Counted from the first letter of the stretch, positions 1-8,773 are shown. The stretch is DNA of 64,000 bases from JBNAVY01 sp049700195 (GCA_049700195.1 JBNAVY010000002.1:1-64000); one strand, 5' to 3'. Notes: generated from the sequence alone by a model not told the origin. Numbers and translations are program-made.

Positions 1-479
1 GTTTTTAATGCTTCTGGATAATGTCTGCGTAGAAAGTCTGTGGCAACCGATTCTAGTTGTTCTTTATTAATGATAGGGACAAGGGAGTCTGACATGGGTC
101 TTGGCTGTTTATTTTTGCTGGTGTATTCGGTTACACTGGAAATTGCAAAGTCATCCAAATTGTAGTCCAAGTCACCAGAACATTTCAGCATAAACCACTG
201 GCTGCAGTTTTCTGAGATGTCATAATGGTAATCTGCTTCGCGGACTTCAAGTTCAGCTTCTACAGCAACATCAAATTCTATCCTCATTCCGGGTAAGTCA
301 TTAACTGATACGAACTTTACTTCTATATCTGATAATTCTATGTTACCAATATTTCTAACCCTGTATAACCGCAAGCTTAAATCATCGTAGTTATCTGCGG
401 TGTAACTTTGTATGGCATTAAAAAATTCATTTTCAAATCTGTCTGCCACATAATCTTTAAAAGAACGATTACCCGCCAA
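1..479 (-). CDS. N-terminal part of a conserved accessory protein, possibly ImmA/IrrE-type (truncated by window edge)
   Basis: The reading frame is open from the left edge of the window to a TTG start that follows a strong GGAGGG ribosome binding site by seven bases. About 159 residues are visible, beginning MAGNRSFKDYV. The visible part is rich in acidic and aromatic residues, contains a VSVNDLPGMRIEF stretch, and ends with FLRRHYPEALK. No catalytic motif is visible because the rest lies outside the window. From memory, similar N-terminal regions precede ImmA/IrrE-family metallopeptidase domains in clostridial mobile elements. That is a weak recognition and not proven here. Base composition is less AT-rich than the core genes further right, which fits acquired DNA. 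The gene diverges from the small HTH gene at 670. Confidence 0.55.
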   Translation of the reverse strand, partial: MAGNRSFKDYVADRFENEFFNAIQSYTADNYDDLSLRLYRVRNIGNIELSDIEVKFVSVNDLPGMRIEFDVAVEAELEVREADYHYDISENCSQWFMLKCSGDLDYNLDDFAISSVTEYTSKNKQPRPMSDSLVPIINKEQLESVATDFLRRHYPEALK

Positions 480-555
480 TGCACTCCCTCCTCACCCCAT
501 ATGAAAATGTCATCTTAAGGAATTTCCTTTAATGTAAACATAAGTTTATAGGTAA

Positions 556-583
556 ATTATAGCATATATTGTCACTATCTCAA
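556..583 (-). promoter_or_regulatory. Sigma-A-type promoter for the left-edge gene
   Basis: On the minus strand a TTGAGA -35 box (578-583) and a perfect TATAAT -10 box (556-561) are separated by 16 bases. It lies about 75 bases upstream of the TTG start at 479 and points towards it. Confidence 0.55.
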
Positions 584-669
584 TATTTTTTTGCATTCGT
601 AAATTCTAATTGTGCCTTCGCTAATTTTGTGATAGACTTTATTTAATAACTAAGGCGAGGTGTAACACT

Positions 670-879
670 ATGTCCATAAGTTATAAAAAACTATGGAAAC
701 TTCTCATTGATAGAGATATGAAAAAGAAGGACTTGAGAGAAGCAGCTGGTATTAGTACAGCTTCAATGGCCAAGCTTGGCAAAAACGAAAATGTTAATAC
801 GGATATTTTAATAAAAGTTTGTAAGGCTCTTAACTGCGACATTTCAGATATTATGGAAATTGTTGATGATGACAAGTAA
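670..879 (+). CDS. Small Cro/CI-type HTH transcriptional regulator
   Basis: A 69-residue protein that is essentially one XRE-family helix-turn-helix domain: the turn region AAGISTASMAKL is followed by NVNTDILIKVCKALNCDISDIMEI, a typical helix 4-5 ending. Proteins of this size and form are common stand-alone regulators in mobile elements and restriction-modification loci. It has a GAGGTG ribosome binding site before the ATG. It is transcribed in the same direction as the restriction endonuclease gene 89 bases downstream, so it may be a controller for it. That role is inferred from position only. No toxin partner is visible. Confidence 0.8.
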   Translation: MSISYKKLWKLLIDRDMKKKDLREAAGISTASMAKLGKNENVNTDILIKVCKALNCDISDIMEIVDDDK

Positions 880-968
880 CTTAAATTACTTATCATAATA
901 TGTCTGAATTTAATGGATTTGACAATTGCTTACCTTATTAATATTGGGCAAAGTGAGGAGATAAAAGA

Positions 969-3002
969 ATGACATTTCAAACATTTAAAATTCATGGAGA
1001 CAACATAGTTGAATGTGAGCGTATTTTTAACTTTATAACACGCAGGCTTGATATCATTGATATCAATAGACAATTTATTTCACAAGCAGCAATCCAGATA
1101 GATATCGATTTTATTTACAATAACTCTAAATATCGCTGGAGACTTATTTATCATCCGGGATTTAGTAAATCTAACCGTAGGCGCTGGAATAATAACATCT
1201 TTGATTCATTAAAAGCCGCTGGGAGTTTTTTAGATGAAACACCAGACGCCATTATAACTGAAGTTAACATCCATGAAGAAAAAGAAAAGGTATTGTGTGC
1301 CATTGAGTTTTGTAGTGCCCTACAAGCAGGAAATCAAGCATGGCAAAGAAGCGGACGAGCATATTCAACTATTAGAACAGGTTGTCCTTACCTTTACATA
1401 GTTGATTTTGTGAAATATGAACTGAATACCAATACAAGAAAAAGGAAAGCTATAAGGACACCTAATCCTGCAATTACTTATAGTTATATTAACAATACAC
1501 TGCAAGAAAATGTTTTTGGTGTCCAAGCTTTTGTTAAATCGGAGGAGTTTGACAAAAGCAATCCTTTACTCAAAAACTTTGATGAATCAATTTTTTCAGA
1601 AGACGATATATCAGATTATTTAATAAATCTAATGCTTGGAAATGACACTACGGAATATGAGAAATCTTTACTTGAAAAAAATTTAAAAATGGTAAACTTT
1701 TTCTCATTACACACAAAAGGACAATATTATTTTAAACCTGAAGACTGGGAACGTATTTATAATGGCGAAACAACTGTTATAGAACTATCCAAAGAAAAGA
1801 AATGGCAATTTGGCAAGAAGATTGCAGAAAAATCTATGGGTGGCAAAATTCGTGCATTTGTTGAGTTAGTAAAAAAATACGCTTACGGTATAACATGTAA
1901 GGATTTACCATTTGGAGTTATACCCGCAGATAGTAAGATTAACTTTGTTAATGAGCTAGTTGCACTCTATCCCATTACTCAAAACGAAGCTCAGACAATA
2001 TTAGATGATGACCACGATCTTCTAGTATGCCTTATCAAAGGATTTAAACCAAGAGGGGATGATAATCGTCCCGATCGCGGTCTACTACCGTTCTTGGCAA
2101 TGTTAACATCAGAACATGCCAAAATATTGACTTTTATTTATGGTCCAATGACCTCTACCCGCATTGAACAGCTAAAAAATGATCCGCGTTCAGTTGCTCG
2201 TGTTAGTGGTTTTTGGAATGTTTTCTTAGGACTAAGCGACTATTTATTACTTGATGTTCCAGTATTAAATGAAAAAAGAAATGCAACACTTTTTAGAACA
2301 AATCATAAGTATAAACAAAAGTGTACAGCACTATCGGCAAAAGAAGTTATTTTCTCAGACATTGTTTCTCCTATGCCGAATAGTGTACACGAAGATGATG
2401 TAGATTCTGCTATTCACATGTTATTTACTAGCTTACCTTCTAACAAATGTTTTGAGGGTCTATGTAATCCTCCAGGAGGTGATTGGAGCGGCCTCTCTGT
2501 TATAGTTAATCAATGTGAGTATAGGTGGGTATCACTACCACGAGTTAGTGGCGAAATTCATGGGAAAAGGCCAGATCATGTATTACAACTTTATCCTTAT
2601 GATACCAATTCTATAATTTTGTCAATTGAATCTAAGGATAGGTCTTCTGATTTGGAACCCAATGTAGGAAAGCAACTAAAGCAATATATCAAATACTTGT
2701 CTACGTTCATTCCTAGCTGTGAAAGAAGTATTAATGGAAATTGGTCGATTTCTAGAAAAAAAATATCTCTTAACTCGAGTAAAATTGTATCTGTCGCTGC
2801 GTTCATTGATTCCGGCTCAGAAGACTATGATAATATTCATCGGGTATCTGCATGCGATTTAATATTTGCATTAAGCCCTAAAGAAGTTGGCTGGAACATT
2901 AGAATTATAAACTATATGCCTGATAACTCCGTATATACGCAATTAAAAGAGCTAATATTATCACACCTAAACAACATAGGAATCACTTGCACTTTTTTAT
3001 AA
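969..3002 (+). CDS. Putative type II (IIS-like) restriction endonuclease with two PD-(D/E)XK-like sites
   Basis: A 677-residue protein next to two DNA methyltransferases and convergent with them. Near the C-terminus, Pro535-Asp536 is followed after 17 residues by Glu554-Ser-Lys556 within a hydrophobic strand (SIIL SIESKD), which reads as a classical PD-(D/E)XK nuclease motif. Near the N-terminus a second candidate has Pro92-Asp93, Glu98 and a strand with Glu113 (AIEFCSALQAGNQAWQ), with no lysine at the usual place. Two nuclease centres in one large chain plus two different adenine methylases is the layout known for monomeric type IIS enzymes such as Mva1269I/BsmI, which have an asymmetric target. 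The match to that group is inference. A GAGGAG ribosome binding site precedes the ATG. No membrane segments or helicase motifs are present, which argues against type I or III. Whether it is an active nuclease is untested. Confidence 0.72.
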   Translation: MTFQTFKIHGDNIVECERIFNFITRRLDIIDINRQFISQAAIQIDIDFIYNNSKYRWRLIYHPGFSKSNRRRWNNNIFDSLKAAGSFLDETPDAIITEVNIHEEKEKVLCAIEFCSALQAGNQAWQRSGRAYSTIRTGCPYLYIVDFVKYELNTNTRKRKAIRTPNPAITYSYINNTLQENVFGVQAFVKSEEFDKSNPLLKNFDESIFSEDDISDYLINLMLGNDTTEYEKSLLEKNLKMVNFFSLHTKGQYYFKPEDWERIYNGETTVIELSKEKKWQFGKKIAEKSMGGKIRAFVELVKKYAYGITCKDLPFGVIPADSKINFVNELVALYPITQNEAQTILDDDHDLLVCLIKGFKPRGDDNRPDRGLLPFLAMLTSEHAKILTFIYGPMTSTRIEQLKNDPRSVARVSGFWNVFLGLSDYLLLDVPVLNEKRNATLFRTNHKYKQKCTALSAKEVIFSDIVSPMPNSVHEDDVDSAIHMLFTSLPSNKCFEGLCNPPGGDWSGLSVIVNQCEYRWVSLPRVSGEIHGKRPDHVLQLYPYDTNSIILSIESKDRSSDLEPNVGKQLKQYIKYLSTFIPSCERSINGNWSISRKKISLNSSKIVSVAAFIDSGSEDYDNIHRVSACDLIFALSPKEVGWNIRIINYMPDNSVYTQLKELILSHLNNIGITCTFL

Positions 3003-3009
3003 AGAAAGA

Positions 3010-3037
3010 AGGCGCAATTAATAAGCGCCTCTTTTTT
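3010..3037. terminator. Bidirectional intrinsic terminator between endonuclease and methylase genes
   Basis: AGGCGC (3010-3015) pairs with GCGCCT (3025-3030) over an eight-base loop. The plus strand has TCTTTTTT after it and the minus strand has TTCTTTCTTT, so it can stop both convergent transcripts. Confidence 0.8.
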
Positions 3038-3851
3038 AATAATTTGTATATAATGACTCATACACTATATTACTCTTTTTATCCATTACTTTTTTGAACG
3101 CTGATTTTCCTGCGTGTAAATAATAATGGTTAACAAAAAGATCCTCTGGCAGTTGTACACTATAATCCTTATCAGTAGTCTTTCCATCGAAAGACAATGC
3201 CCATTTAACCCCTCGATCATTAAGCTCTCTTAGGTAATCGAAAAATTCATCAAAATCGATTGTGGACAAATTATAATAACGGCCTTTCGTATTAAAATAG
3301 GGTGGATCAAGATAAATAAAATCACCATCACCGGCTTCTTTTGTTGCCTCCTTATAATCACATGCTTTAAATTCTACATTTTGTACACGTGAAGACCAAT
3401 CTAGAATAATATCTTTAAGGATTTTTGGATTAATTCCCTTCCTCGAGTAATGTAATGAGTTATTAAAGTGACCATACCTGTTAAACCTAATCAATCCATT
3501 AACACACGTACGTGATAAAAACAACAAATCATACGGAGAAAATGAACTATTAAATCTATCTCTTATTTCATAATATACTTGGTAGCCTTCCTTTTGCATC
3601 CTTTCCCATTGTTCACGATAGTAATCAGCTAACCCAATAGGATCTTTCTTAATAATCTCCCATAATTTTATTAACGGCTCACAAATATCTGAGCATATCG
3701 CGTTACTAGGATTCAAAGCATACATAACCGAACCTCCTCCTAAAAAAGGCTCAAAATATCGGTTATGTGCTGGAATTTTACTAACTATTTCATAAGCTTG
3801 ACTGCGTTTGCTTCCGCTCCATTTAATTACAGGTTTAATACTTTTGCTCAT
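3036..3851 (-). CDS. Alpha-class DNA adenine-N6 methyltransferase (D12/Dam-type)
   Basis: A 271-residue protein of the D12 (Dam/DpnM) family, which transfers a methyl group from SAM to adenine N6. The family order is clear: an N-terminal WSGSKRSQ motif (11-18), the SAM-binding FEPFLGGGSV loop (33-42), and the catalytic DPPY at 182-185, with target-recognition sequence between them. The length is normal for the family. Its ATG overlaps the last 17 bases of the small HTH gene upstream, so it belongs to one operon with that gene and the beta-class methylase. With the other methylase it would protect the two strands of an asymmetric site from the neighbouring endonuclease. The recognition sequence cannot be read from sequence. 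Confidence 0.9.
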   Translation of the reverse strand: MSKSIKPVIKWSGSKRSQAYEIVSKIPAHNRYFEPFLGGGSVMYALNPSNAICSDICEPLIKLWEIIKKDPIGLADYYREQWERMQKEGYQVYYEIRDRFNSSFSPYDLLFLSRTCVNGLIRFNRYGHFNNSLHYSRKGINPKILKDIILDWSSRVQNVEFKACDYKEATKEAGDGDFIYLDPPYFNTKGRYYNLSTIDFDEFFDYLRELNDRGVKWALSFDGKTTDKDYSVQLPEDLFVNHYYLHAGKSAFKKVMDKKSNIVYESLYTNY

Positions 3852-4065
3852 TTTCTTCTACCTCAACAATAAGTTCATTTGGGTCAATTTCTAAGAACTC
3901 TGCTAATCTTACAAATGAAGTTTGCATTGGTGTTTTCCCATTAAGAAATTCATAAATTTTGGGTTTTGACACCCCTGAAAGTCGGGAAAGTTCACTTATT
4001 GATTTTATATTTTTATCAATCATGATTTTCCGTATTTTTTTCTCATCAGCTATATACTTTTTCAT
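3835..4065 (-). CDS. Small XRE-type HTH protein inside the methylase operon
   Basis: A 76-residue helix-turn-helix protein with SISELSRLSGVSKPKIYEFL as the DNA-binding core and a LAEFLEIDPNELI tail. It starts one base inside the stop codon of the beta-class methylase gene and overlaps the alpha-class methylase gene, so it is translationally coupled to both. Small HTH proteins in such positions in type II systems (C proteins) often time endonuclease against methylase expression. That role is plausible here but not shown. An imperfect palindrome upstream of the operon promoter is a candidate binding site. Confidence 0.82.
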   Translation of the reverse strand: MKKYIADEKKIRKIMIDKNIKSISELSRLSGVSKPKIYEFLNGKTPMQTSFVRLAEFLEIDPNELIVEVEENEQKY

Positions 4066-4901
4066 TATTCTTCACCTTTGCTCATGCTATCAAAAATACT
4101 CATCTGATTATTCAATATAGCATGTTCCAATCTTTTCTTTGCAATCTCTACATAATGTCTGTCAACTTCAAACCCTATATAATTTCGCCCTAGTTCCTTA
4201 GCTGCTAAGCATTCACTTCCAACTCCCGAAAAAGGCGATAATATAATATCACCTTCTCTTGATGATATTTGAATGATTCTTTTTAGAATCCTAAGAGGTT
4301 TTTGAGTTGGATGTTTTCCAAATTCTAATTCTCTTTTTTCTTTATTATTGGGTATATCCCATACGGTTCTCATTTGCTTTCCAGGTTGCTTTAAGGTATC
4401 GTATTCAAAGTTTCCATTTTTAGAATACTCATAATCAAAATAATACTCACGTTTTTTACAGCCTTTATTACACCATAGTAAGGTTTCATGACTAGCAGTT
4501 AATCGCCTACCAGCTAAATTAGGAAAGGCGTTGCGCTTATACCATATGATCTCGTTGATAATTTCAATATTAAGCAATTGGCAAACTACATTAATAATTC
4601 CAATATTGTGATATGTACCAAAAATCCACATAGAACCAGTAGGTTTTAGAATCCTTTTTGCTTCAGTTAACCAAGCAATTGTAAATGAAAAGTATTCCGA
4701 TAAAGACATATTGTCCCAACTTTCCATAACCTTGTTCCAATTACCACCCATACCAGACAGTTTTACACTATTGTCCCATTTCCATTCGCCACCTTTTGAT
4801 AAATTATAAGGTGGATCTGCAATAATCAGATCAACCATATTGTCATCAATATTTTTCATTCCTTCTATGCAGTCCTGATTGATAATAACATTTAGCTCCA
4901 T
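4065..4901 (-). CDS. Beta-class DNA adenine/cytosine-N4 methyltransferase (probable N6A)
   Basis: A 278-residue N6_N4_Mtase-family protein. The catalytic motif DPPY (29-32, followed by NLSKGG) comes first and the SAM-binding motif I (SPFSGVGSE, 222-230) is near the C-terminus, which is the beta-class order seen in M.RsrI and M.MboII. DPPY rather than SPPY favours adenine N6. KHPTQKP just before motif I is also typical. It is the first gene of the minus-strand methylase operon, with a GGAGGG ribosome binding site and a consensus promoter upstream. Together with the D12 enzyme it gives two methylases for one endonuclease, as expected for an asymmetric recognition site. Confidence 0.9.
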   Translation of the reverse strand: MELNVIINQDCIEGMKNIDDNMVDLIIADPPYNLSKGGEWKWDNSVKLSGMGGNWNKVMESWDNMSLSEYFSFTIAWLTEAKRILKPTGSMWIFGTYHNIGIINVVCQLLNIEIINEIIWYKRNAFPNLAGRRLTASHETLLWCNKGCKKREYYFDYEYSKNGNFEYDTLKQPGKQMRTVWDIPNNKEKRELEFGKHPTQKPLRILKRIIQISSREGDIILSPFSGVGSECLAAKELGRNYIGFEVDRHYVEIAKKRLEHAILNNQMSIFDSMSKGEE

Positions 4902-4928
4902 ATATTTCCCTCCATTAAGCTTGATGTT

Positions 4929-4958
4929 ATTATATCATAATTTAGCATTAACCGTCAA
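4929..4958 (-). promoter_or_regulatory. Promoter of the methylase operon
   Basis: On the minus strand TTGACG (4953-4958) and a perfect TATAAT (4929-4934) are 18 bases apart, 28 bases upstream of the beta-class methylase start. This is one of the best sigma-A-like promoters in the window. Confidence 0.7.
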
Positions 4959-4973
4959 TATATATTTCCTTTT

Positions 4974-4991
4974 TGTTAACATATATTAACA
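4974..4991. promoter_or_regulatory. Imperfect palindrome upstream of the methylase promoter (possible operator)
   Basis: TGTTAA and TTAACA arms are separated by CATATA, 16 bases upstream of the -35 box. Its position suits an operator for one of the two HTH proteins of the locus. No footprint or repeat copy supports this further. Confidence 0.35.
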
Positions 4992-5066
4992 CATCGTCTA
5001 AATAAATTTACTTATACTAATTAGTATCTATCCTGTCTCCTCAACCCCCGCAAAAATAGCCATTAT

Positions 5067-5147
5067 CTAATCCGTTAACTCAACTATACAACTTTCAGGG
5101 CTATTGATATGTTCCCGCAAACAATAAAAATATGGGTTTCCTGACAT
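5067..5147 (-). CDS. Possible 26-residue peptide (or gene remnant) in the gap between the R-M island and rlmD
   Basis: In the 320-base gap between the methylase promoter and rlmD, an ATG follows a strong GGAGGCGAC ribosome binding site and opens a 26-codon frame beginning MSGNPYFYC and ending before TAG. The same frame is open upstream of the ATG for some distance, and the GC content is higher than in flanking DNA. It may be a real short peptide or the decayed edge of a larger acquired gene. No family was recognised. Apart from this and the methylase promoter the gap holds nothing recognisable. Confidence 0.25.
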   Translation of the reverse strand: MSGNPYFYCLREHINSPESCIVELTD

Positions 5148-5221
5148 TGTCGCCTCCAACACAGTAGCCGCATGAAAAGCTCAATATCTGGGAACCCTTT
5201 ATTTACAATCTTTTCAGTTCT

Positions 5222-6586
5222 TTATTTCTCAACCCTTGACATCAATACCACACACTCAACATGATATGTGTATGGGAACATATCAACAGGTTGAACTTCA
5301 ATTGTTCTGTATCCATTATCCTCAAGATATCTTAAATCACGAGCCAGTGTTGAAGGATTGCAGGATACATACACAATTTTTGGAGAATTTATTTTTATAA
5401 CTGCATCTAAAACCGATTTATCACATCCTTTCCTTGGAGGATCCATTATAACTACATCTGCATTGACTCCTTTATCAGCCAGCTCAGGCATTACTTTTTC
5501 TGCATCACCTGAAATAAATTCCACATTATTAATATCATTTATGTGTGCATTTCTCTTTGCGTCTTCAACTGCTTGGGATACAGACTCAATGCCATAAACA
5601 AAGGCTGCTTTTTGTGCTGCTAGTAAAGATATTGTTCCTATGCCACTATAAACATCTATAACTGTTTCATTATTTTTTAAATCAGCATTTTCTAGAGCTT
5701 TTTTATATAATACTTCTGTTTGAATGGGGTTTACTTGAAAAAAAGATAAAGGAGAAATTTCAAATTTTATATCACTAATATAGTCTATAATTCTATCACT
5801 TCCATATACTGTTATATTACGTTCCCCCATAATAACATTTGTCTTTCTAGTATTAATATTTAATATTATACTTTTTAGTCCTTTTATATTTTCTTTTAGA
5901 TCATGAATCAATTCTTCTTTATGTGGTGTATAATCACCATTAATAACTATTATAGCCATAACTTCTTTAGTTTTATAAGCAACTCTTGTAATAATATGTC
6001 TTATTAAGCCATTGCCTGTTTTCTCTTCATATACAGATATTTTGTGTTTTGTAATCCAGTTTCGTAAAACCCTGGCAATTTCGTCACTAATTTCATGCTG
6101 TATCATACAACTTTCAATAGGAACAATATTATGAGAATGAAACGAGTAAAACCCTATAACAGTTTTATCCCCTATTCTTCTAACTGGAAATTGTGCTTTA
6201 TTTCTATATCTAAAAGGAGACTCCATCCCTATCGTATCATTAATTTTTGTATATATTTTCCCTATTCTTTCTAAATTATCTTTTACTTTTTGTGTCTTAT
6301 ATTTTAATTGACCTTCATAGCTTAAATGCTGAAGTGAACAACCACCACATTTATCAGAATAAGGACATAATGGGTAAACTCTATCTTTAGACTTTTCTAA
6401 TATATCTACAATATGGCCTATAACATAATTTTTAGAAACCTTATCTACTTGAGCAACAACCTTTTCCCTTGCCAATGCACCTTCTATAAAAGCAGCTATA
6501 CCATGGATTCTACCAACACCCTGACCTTCATGAGCCATATTATCAATAAGTATTTCGTATTTGTCACCTGGTTTTATATCATGCAA
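5222..6586 (-). CDS. rlmD: 23S rRNA (uracil-5-)-methyltransferase, RlmD/RlmCD family
   Basis: A 454-residue RumA-type enzyme that methylates C5 of uracil in 23S rRNA. A TRAM RNA-binding domain fills residues 1-62. A 4Fe-4S cluster is expected at Cys74, Cys80 and Cys83 (CPYSDKCGGC) plus a later cysteine near 157. The SAM-binding region has VIDVYSGIGTISL, and the catalytic nucleophile motif VSCNPSTLARDL lies near the C-terminus. The length is typical. The start is TTG, six bases after a GGAGGG ribosome binding site. The ATG one frame over would not fit. In Bacillus one enzyme (RlmCD) modifies two positions, and which site is used here cannot be told. Confidence 0.92.
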   Translation of the reverse strand: MHDIKPGDKYEILIDNMAHEGQGVGRIHGIAAFIEGALAREKVVAQVDKVSKNYVIGHIVDILEKSKDRVYPLCPYSDKCGGCSLQHLSYEGQLKYKTQKVKDNLERIGKIYTKINDTIGMESPFRYRNKAQFPVRRIGDKTVIGFYSFHSHNIVPIESCMIQHEISDEIARVLRNWITKHKISVYEEKTGNGLIRHIITRVAYKTKEVMAIIVINGDYTPHKEELIHDLKENIKGLKSIILNINTRKTNVIMGERNITVYGSDRIIDYISDIKFEISPLSFFQVNPIQTEVLYKKALENADLKNNETVIDVYSGIGTISLLAAQKAAFVYGIESVSQAVEDAKRNAHINDINNVEFISGDAEKVMPELADKGVNADVVIMDPPRKGCDKSVLDAVIKINSPKIVYVSCNPSTLARDLRYLEDNGYRTIEVQPVDMFPYTYHVECVVLMSRVEK

Positions 6587-6629
6587 TTTAAACCCTCCTT
6601 CTACAGTTTTTATTATACATGCTAAATTA

Positions 6630-6656
6630 AAAAAAATATAGGGTTTTTCACCCTAT
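6630..6656 (-). terminator. Intrinsic terminator of the glucoamylase gene
   Basis: ATAGGGT (6638-6644) pairs with ACCCTAT (6650-6656) over a five-base loop, and on the minus strand the stem is followed by a run of T residues. It lies directly after the glucoamylase stop codon. Confidence 0.75.
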
Positions 6657-6658
6657 TT

Positions 6659-8773
6659 CTACTTTTTATCCAAGACATATCTTTCATAAACTATGTATGG
6701 AGTGTCAACAACTTTATGTTCAATATTTGATACAAAAAGTACTATATATTCTGCATGAGCCCAGTTCAATGGTGATGCAGAATCGGTTGGAAGACCAGTC
6801 CTTTCCCAGATTTGTTCAGATAAAATATACCCCTGATTAGCAAAATTCTCCATATATTTTATATATTTGTCTGCATTCTTTCCTGCTGCCACTTCATAAA
6901 CACCGCGTTCACCAGTAAGCAAAGGCCATAACCTTCCTTTCCCTGCACCTCGGTAAATCTCAGTTTCAGAAGGTTCTCCATAACCGTCATGATTATATCT
7001 ATACCAACATGGTCCTTTTGGTGTATTTACTTTTAAAAGGCTGTCCACTACTGAGATAGTATTTAATATTTTGGGATCTTTAGCTGATTTTACTCCTAAT
7101 CTTACAAGTTCTAAAAAGCTGGGATCTATTATTTCTTTCTGGTCATAGACACCTCCACCATTTGCTATGTTTATTAAAAAATCTGCATTTGGGTCTGGCA
7201 ATCCTGCTATCCTTAAATAATATCGCCCATTGCCATAAGGTCCCTTTGTTGTATATGTTAAATTATCAATAAGTTTTTGCCAATTATCTGCCTTATCCAG
7301 ATACTTTTGTGCACTTATCTGATCATTATTATGTTTTGCTATTTCTGCTGCTGTTACAAGTCCAGCAACTTCTGCTGCCATAGTTGCAGGTGAATACCCG
7401 CCAGCTTCTTCCCACCTTTCTTGTGCAGTTTTCGGCCCTATTTTCATAATAAAATCGGCAAGAGGTTTCACTAATTTATCATATAAATCATATCTTTTAA
7501 GCTGATAAGCAAGTATTATTGGATCAGCCTGCTCATCAAGCTGAATTCCATTCCAATATGGATCACCATTTATCCATGTATTCTGAGGTATAAAGCCATT
7601 TTTCTCTACAACCATAACTAAAAAATCTAAAGCTCTATTAGCAGAGTCTTTATCTCCTGCAGCATTAAAAGCATTTGCTATATGATATAAATCTCTTGAC
7701 CATACTAAATGATAACCTCCTTTATTTTGATCACCCTGCCCTTCACCCCAGGGTATAGACAATGAAGCAATATATGCACCTTTATTTGTTTTATCCTCGC
7801 TCGCTTTTAAAATCATTAAACTGTTATAATAAAGTTCATTTGCTTTTCGGCCAAAACCATTAATACTACTGCAGTAATTGTTCCATTCATTAATATATGT
7901 GTTTAACATTTTAGTATAGTTATCATTTAAAGTATTTATTGCAGTTTTTGCTGCTTCTTGTTCGGTCTGTCCAAAAGAAAGTACAGTTATAAAACTTGTT
8001 TTTCTGTTTAAATTAATCTCAACTCCCTCAATTATATTCCCTTTAGCAGTATCAAAATGCTTTGTCATTATTTTATTTTTTTCTAAATCAGTCATTGGAT
8101 CATTAATTTTATTATAACCAATAGAAAAACCATTCCATCCTATATCGGTTACCAATGCTGAATAGGTTTTATCTCTGTTTGATATTAGCATATCTTTCCC
8201 GTTTGCTTTAATCACTTTCCCTTCGTTATTTTTACTTTGATTATCAATATGAGGTTCATAAATAAGATAAAGCTTATAATCTTCTTTATTTCCTATTAAT
8301 GGATAAAAACTTGTATTAATAATTAGTGAATTCCTTTTCGAATCAGTAAAAATTTCTTTTACAATTTTATATCTGCCTTGTTTATCAGTATTTATAAGCC
8401 TGAAAGCTAAAGATTTACTATTAATTTTTTCAATTTGAGTTATTGTATCTACTGTTTCATCTGATAGAAAAGATTTCCCATCAGTAACCACAAACTTAAG
8501 TATTTTATTATTAGCATTATCAATTGTTGGATAATATACTTCTGATACTGCTCCTCTTGTCAAAGTAAACCATACTTTTGAAATATCATTATTTGCCGTA
8601 CCAATACCTTGTTTTTGAGCATAAGCCCACGTACCATTATCTCCAGGACCGTTTGTAGCTTGGTTTTTAGATATATTATCAATTTTTACATTAGTAATAT
8701 TACTTGAACAAGCAGTAAATAATGATAATAAAAATATTATTGCAATTAATAATGTTACAATTCTTTTTCTCAA
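6659..8773 (-). CDS. GH15 glucoamylase (glucan 1,4-alpha-glucosidase), lipoprotein
   Basis: A 704-residue family GH15 enzyme that releases glucose from the ends of starch and maltodextrins. A lipoprotein signal peptide ends in LFTAC, with Cys22 as the lipid anchor, so the enzyme is held on the outer face of the membrane. An N-terminal beta-sandwich region is followed by the (alpha/alpha)6 catalytic barrel. The family motif WNGIQLDEQADPI carries the likely general acid, and the NWAHAEYI segment near the C-terminus carries the likely base. The start is taken as TTG at 8773, seven bases after GGAGGT. The upstream in-frame ATG at 8788 overlaps that ribosome binding site. A LacI-type operator overlaps its promoter. 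It is close to known Thermoanaerobacterium glucoamylases in layout. Confidence 0.93.
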   Translation of the reverse strand: MRKRIVTLLIAIIFLLSLFTACSSNITNVKIDNISKNQATNGPGDNGTWAYAQKQGIGTANNDISKVWFTLTRGAVSEVYYPTIDNANNKILKFVVTDGKSFLSDETVDTITQIEKINSKSLAFRLINTDKQGRYKIVKEIFTDSKRNSLIINTSFYPLIGNKEDYKLYLIYEPHIDNQSKNNEGKVIKANGKDMLISNRDKTYSALVTDIGWNGFSIGYNKINDPMTDLEKNKIMTKHFDTAKGNIIEGVEINLNRKTSFITVLSFGQTEQEAAKTAINTLNDNYTKMLNTYINEWNNYCSSINGFGRKANELYYNSLMILKASEDKTNKGAYIASLSIPWGEGQGDQNKGGYHLVWSRDLYHIANAFNAAGDKDSANRALDFLVMVVEKNGFIPQNTWINGDPYWNGIQLDEQADPIILAYQLKRYDLYDKLVKPLADFIMKIGPKTAQERWEEAGGYSPATMAAEVAGLVTAAEIAKHNNDQISAQKYLDKADNWQKLIDNLTYTTKGPYGNGRYYLRIAGLPDPNADFLINIANGGGVYDQKEIIDPSFLELVRLGVKSAKDPKILNTISVVDSLLKVNTPKGPCWYRYNHDGYGEPSETEIYRGAGKGRLWPLLTGERGVYEVAAGKNADKYIKYMENFANQGYILSEQIWERTGLPTDSASPLNWAHAEYIVLFVSNIEHKVVDTPYIVYERYVLDKK

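Noticed and set aside
3835..4065. Antitoxin of a toxin-antitoxin pair
   Set aside because: The genes on both sides are methylases and no small toxin-like gene is adjacent.
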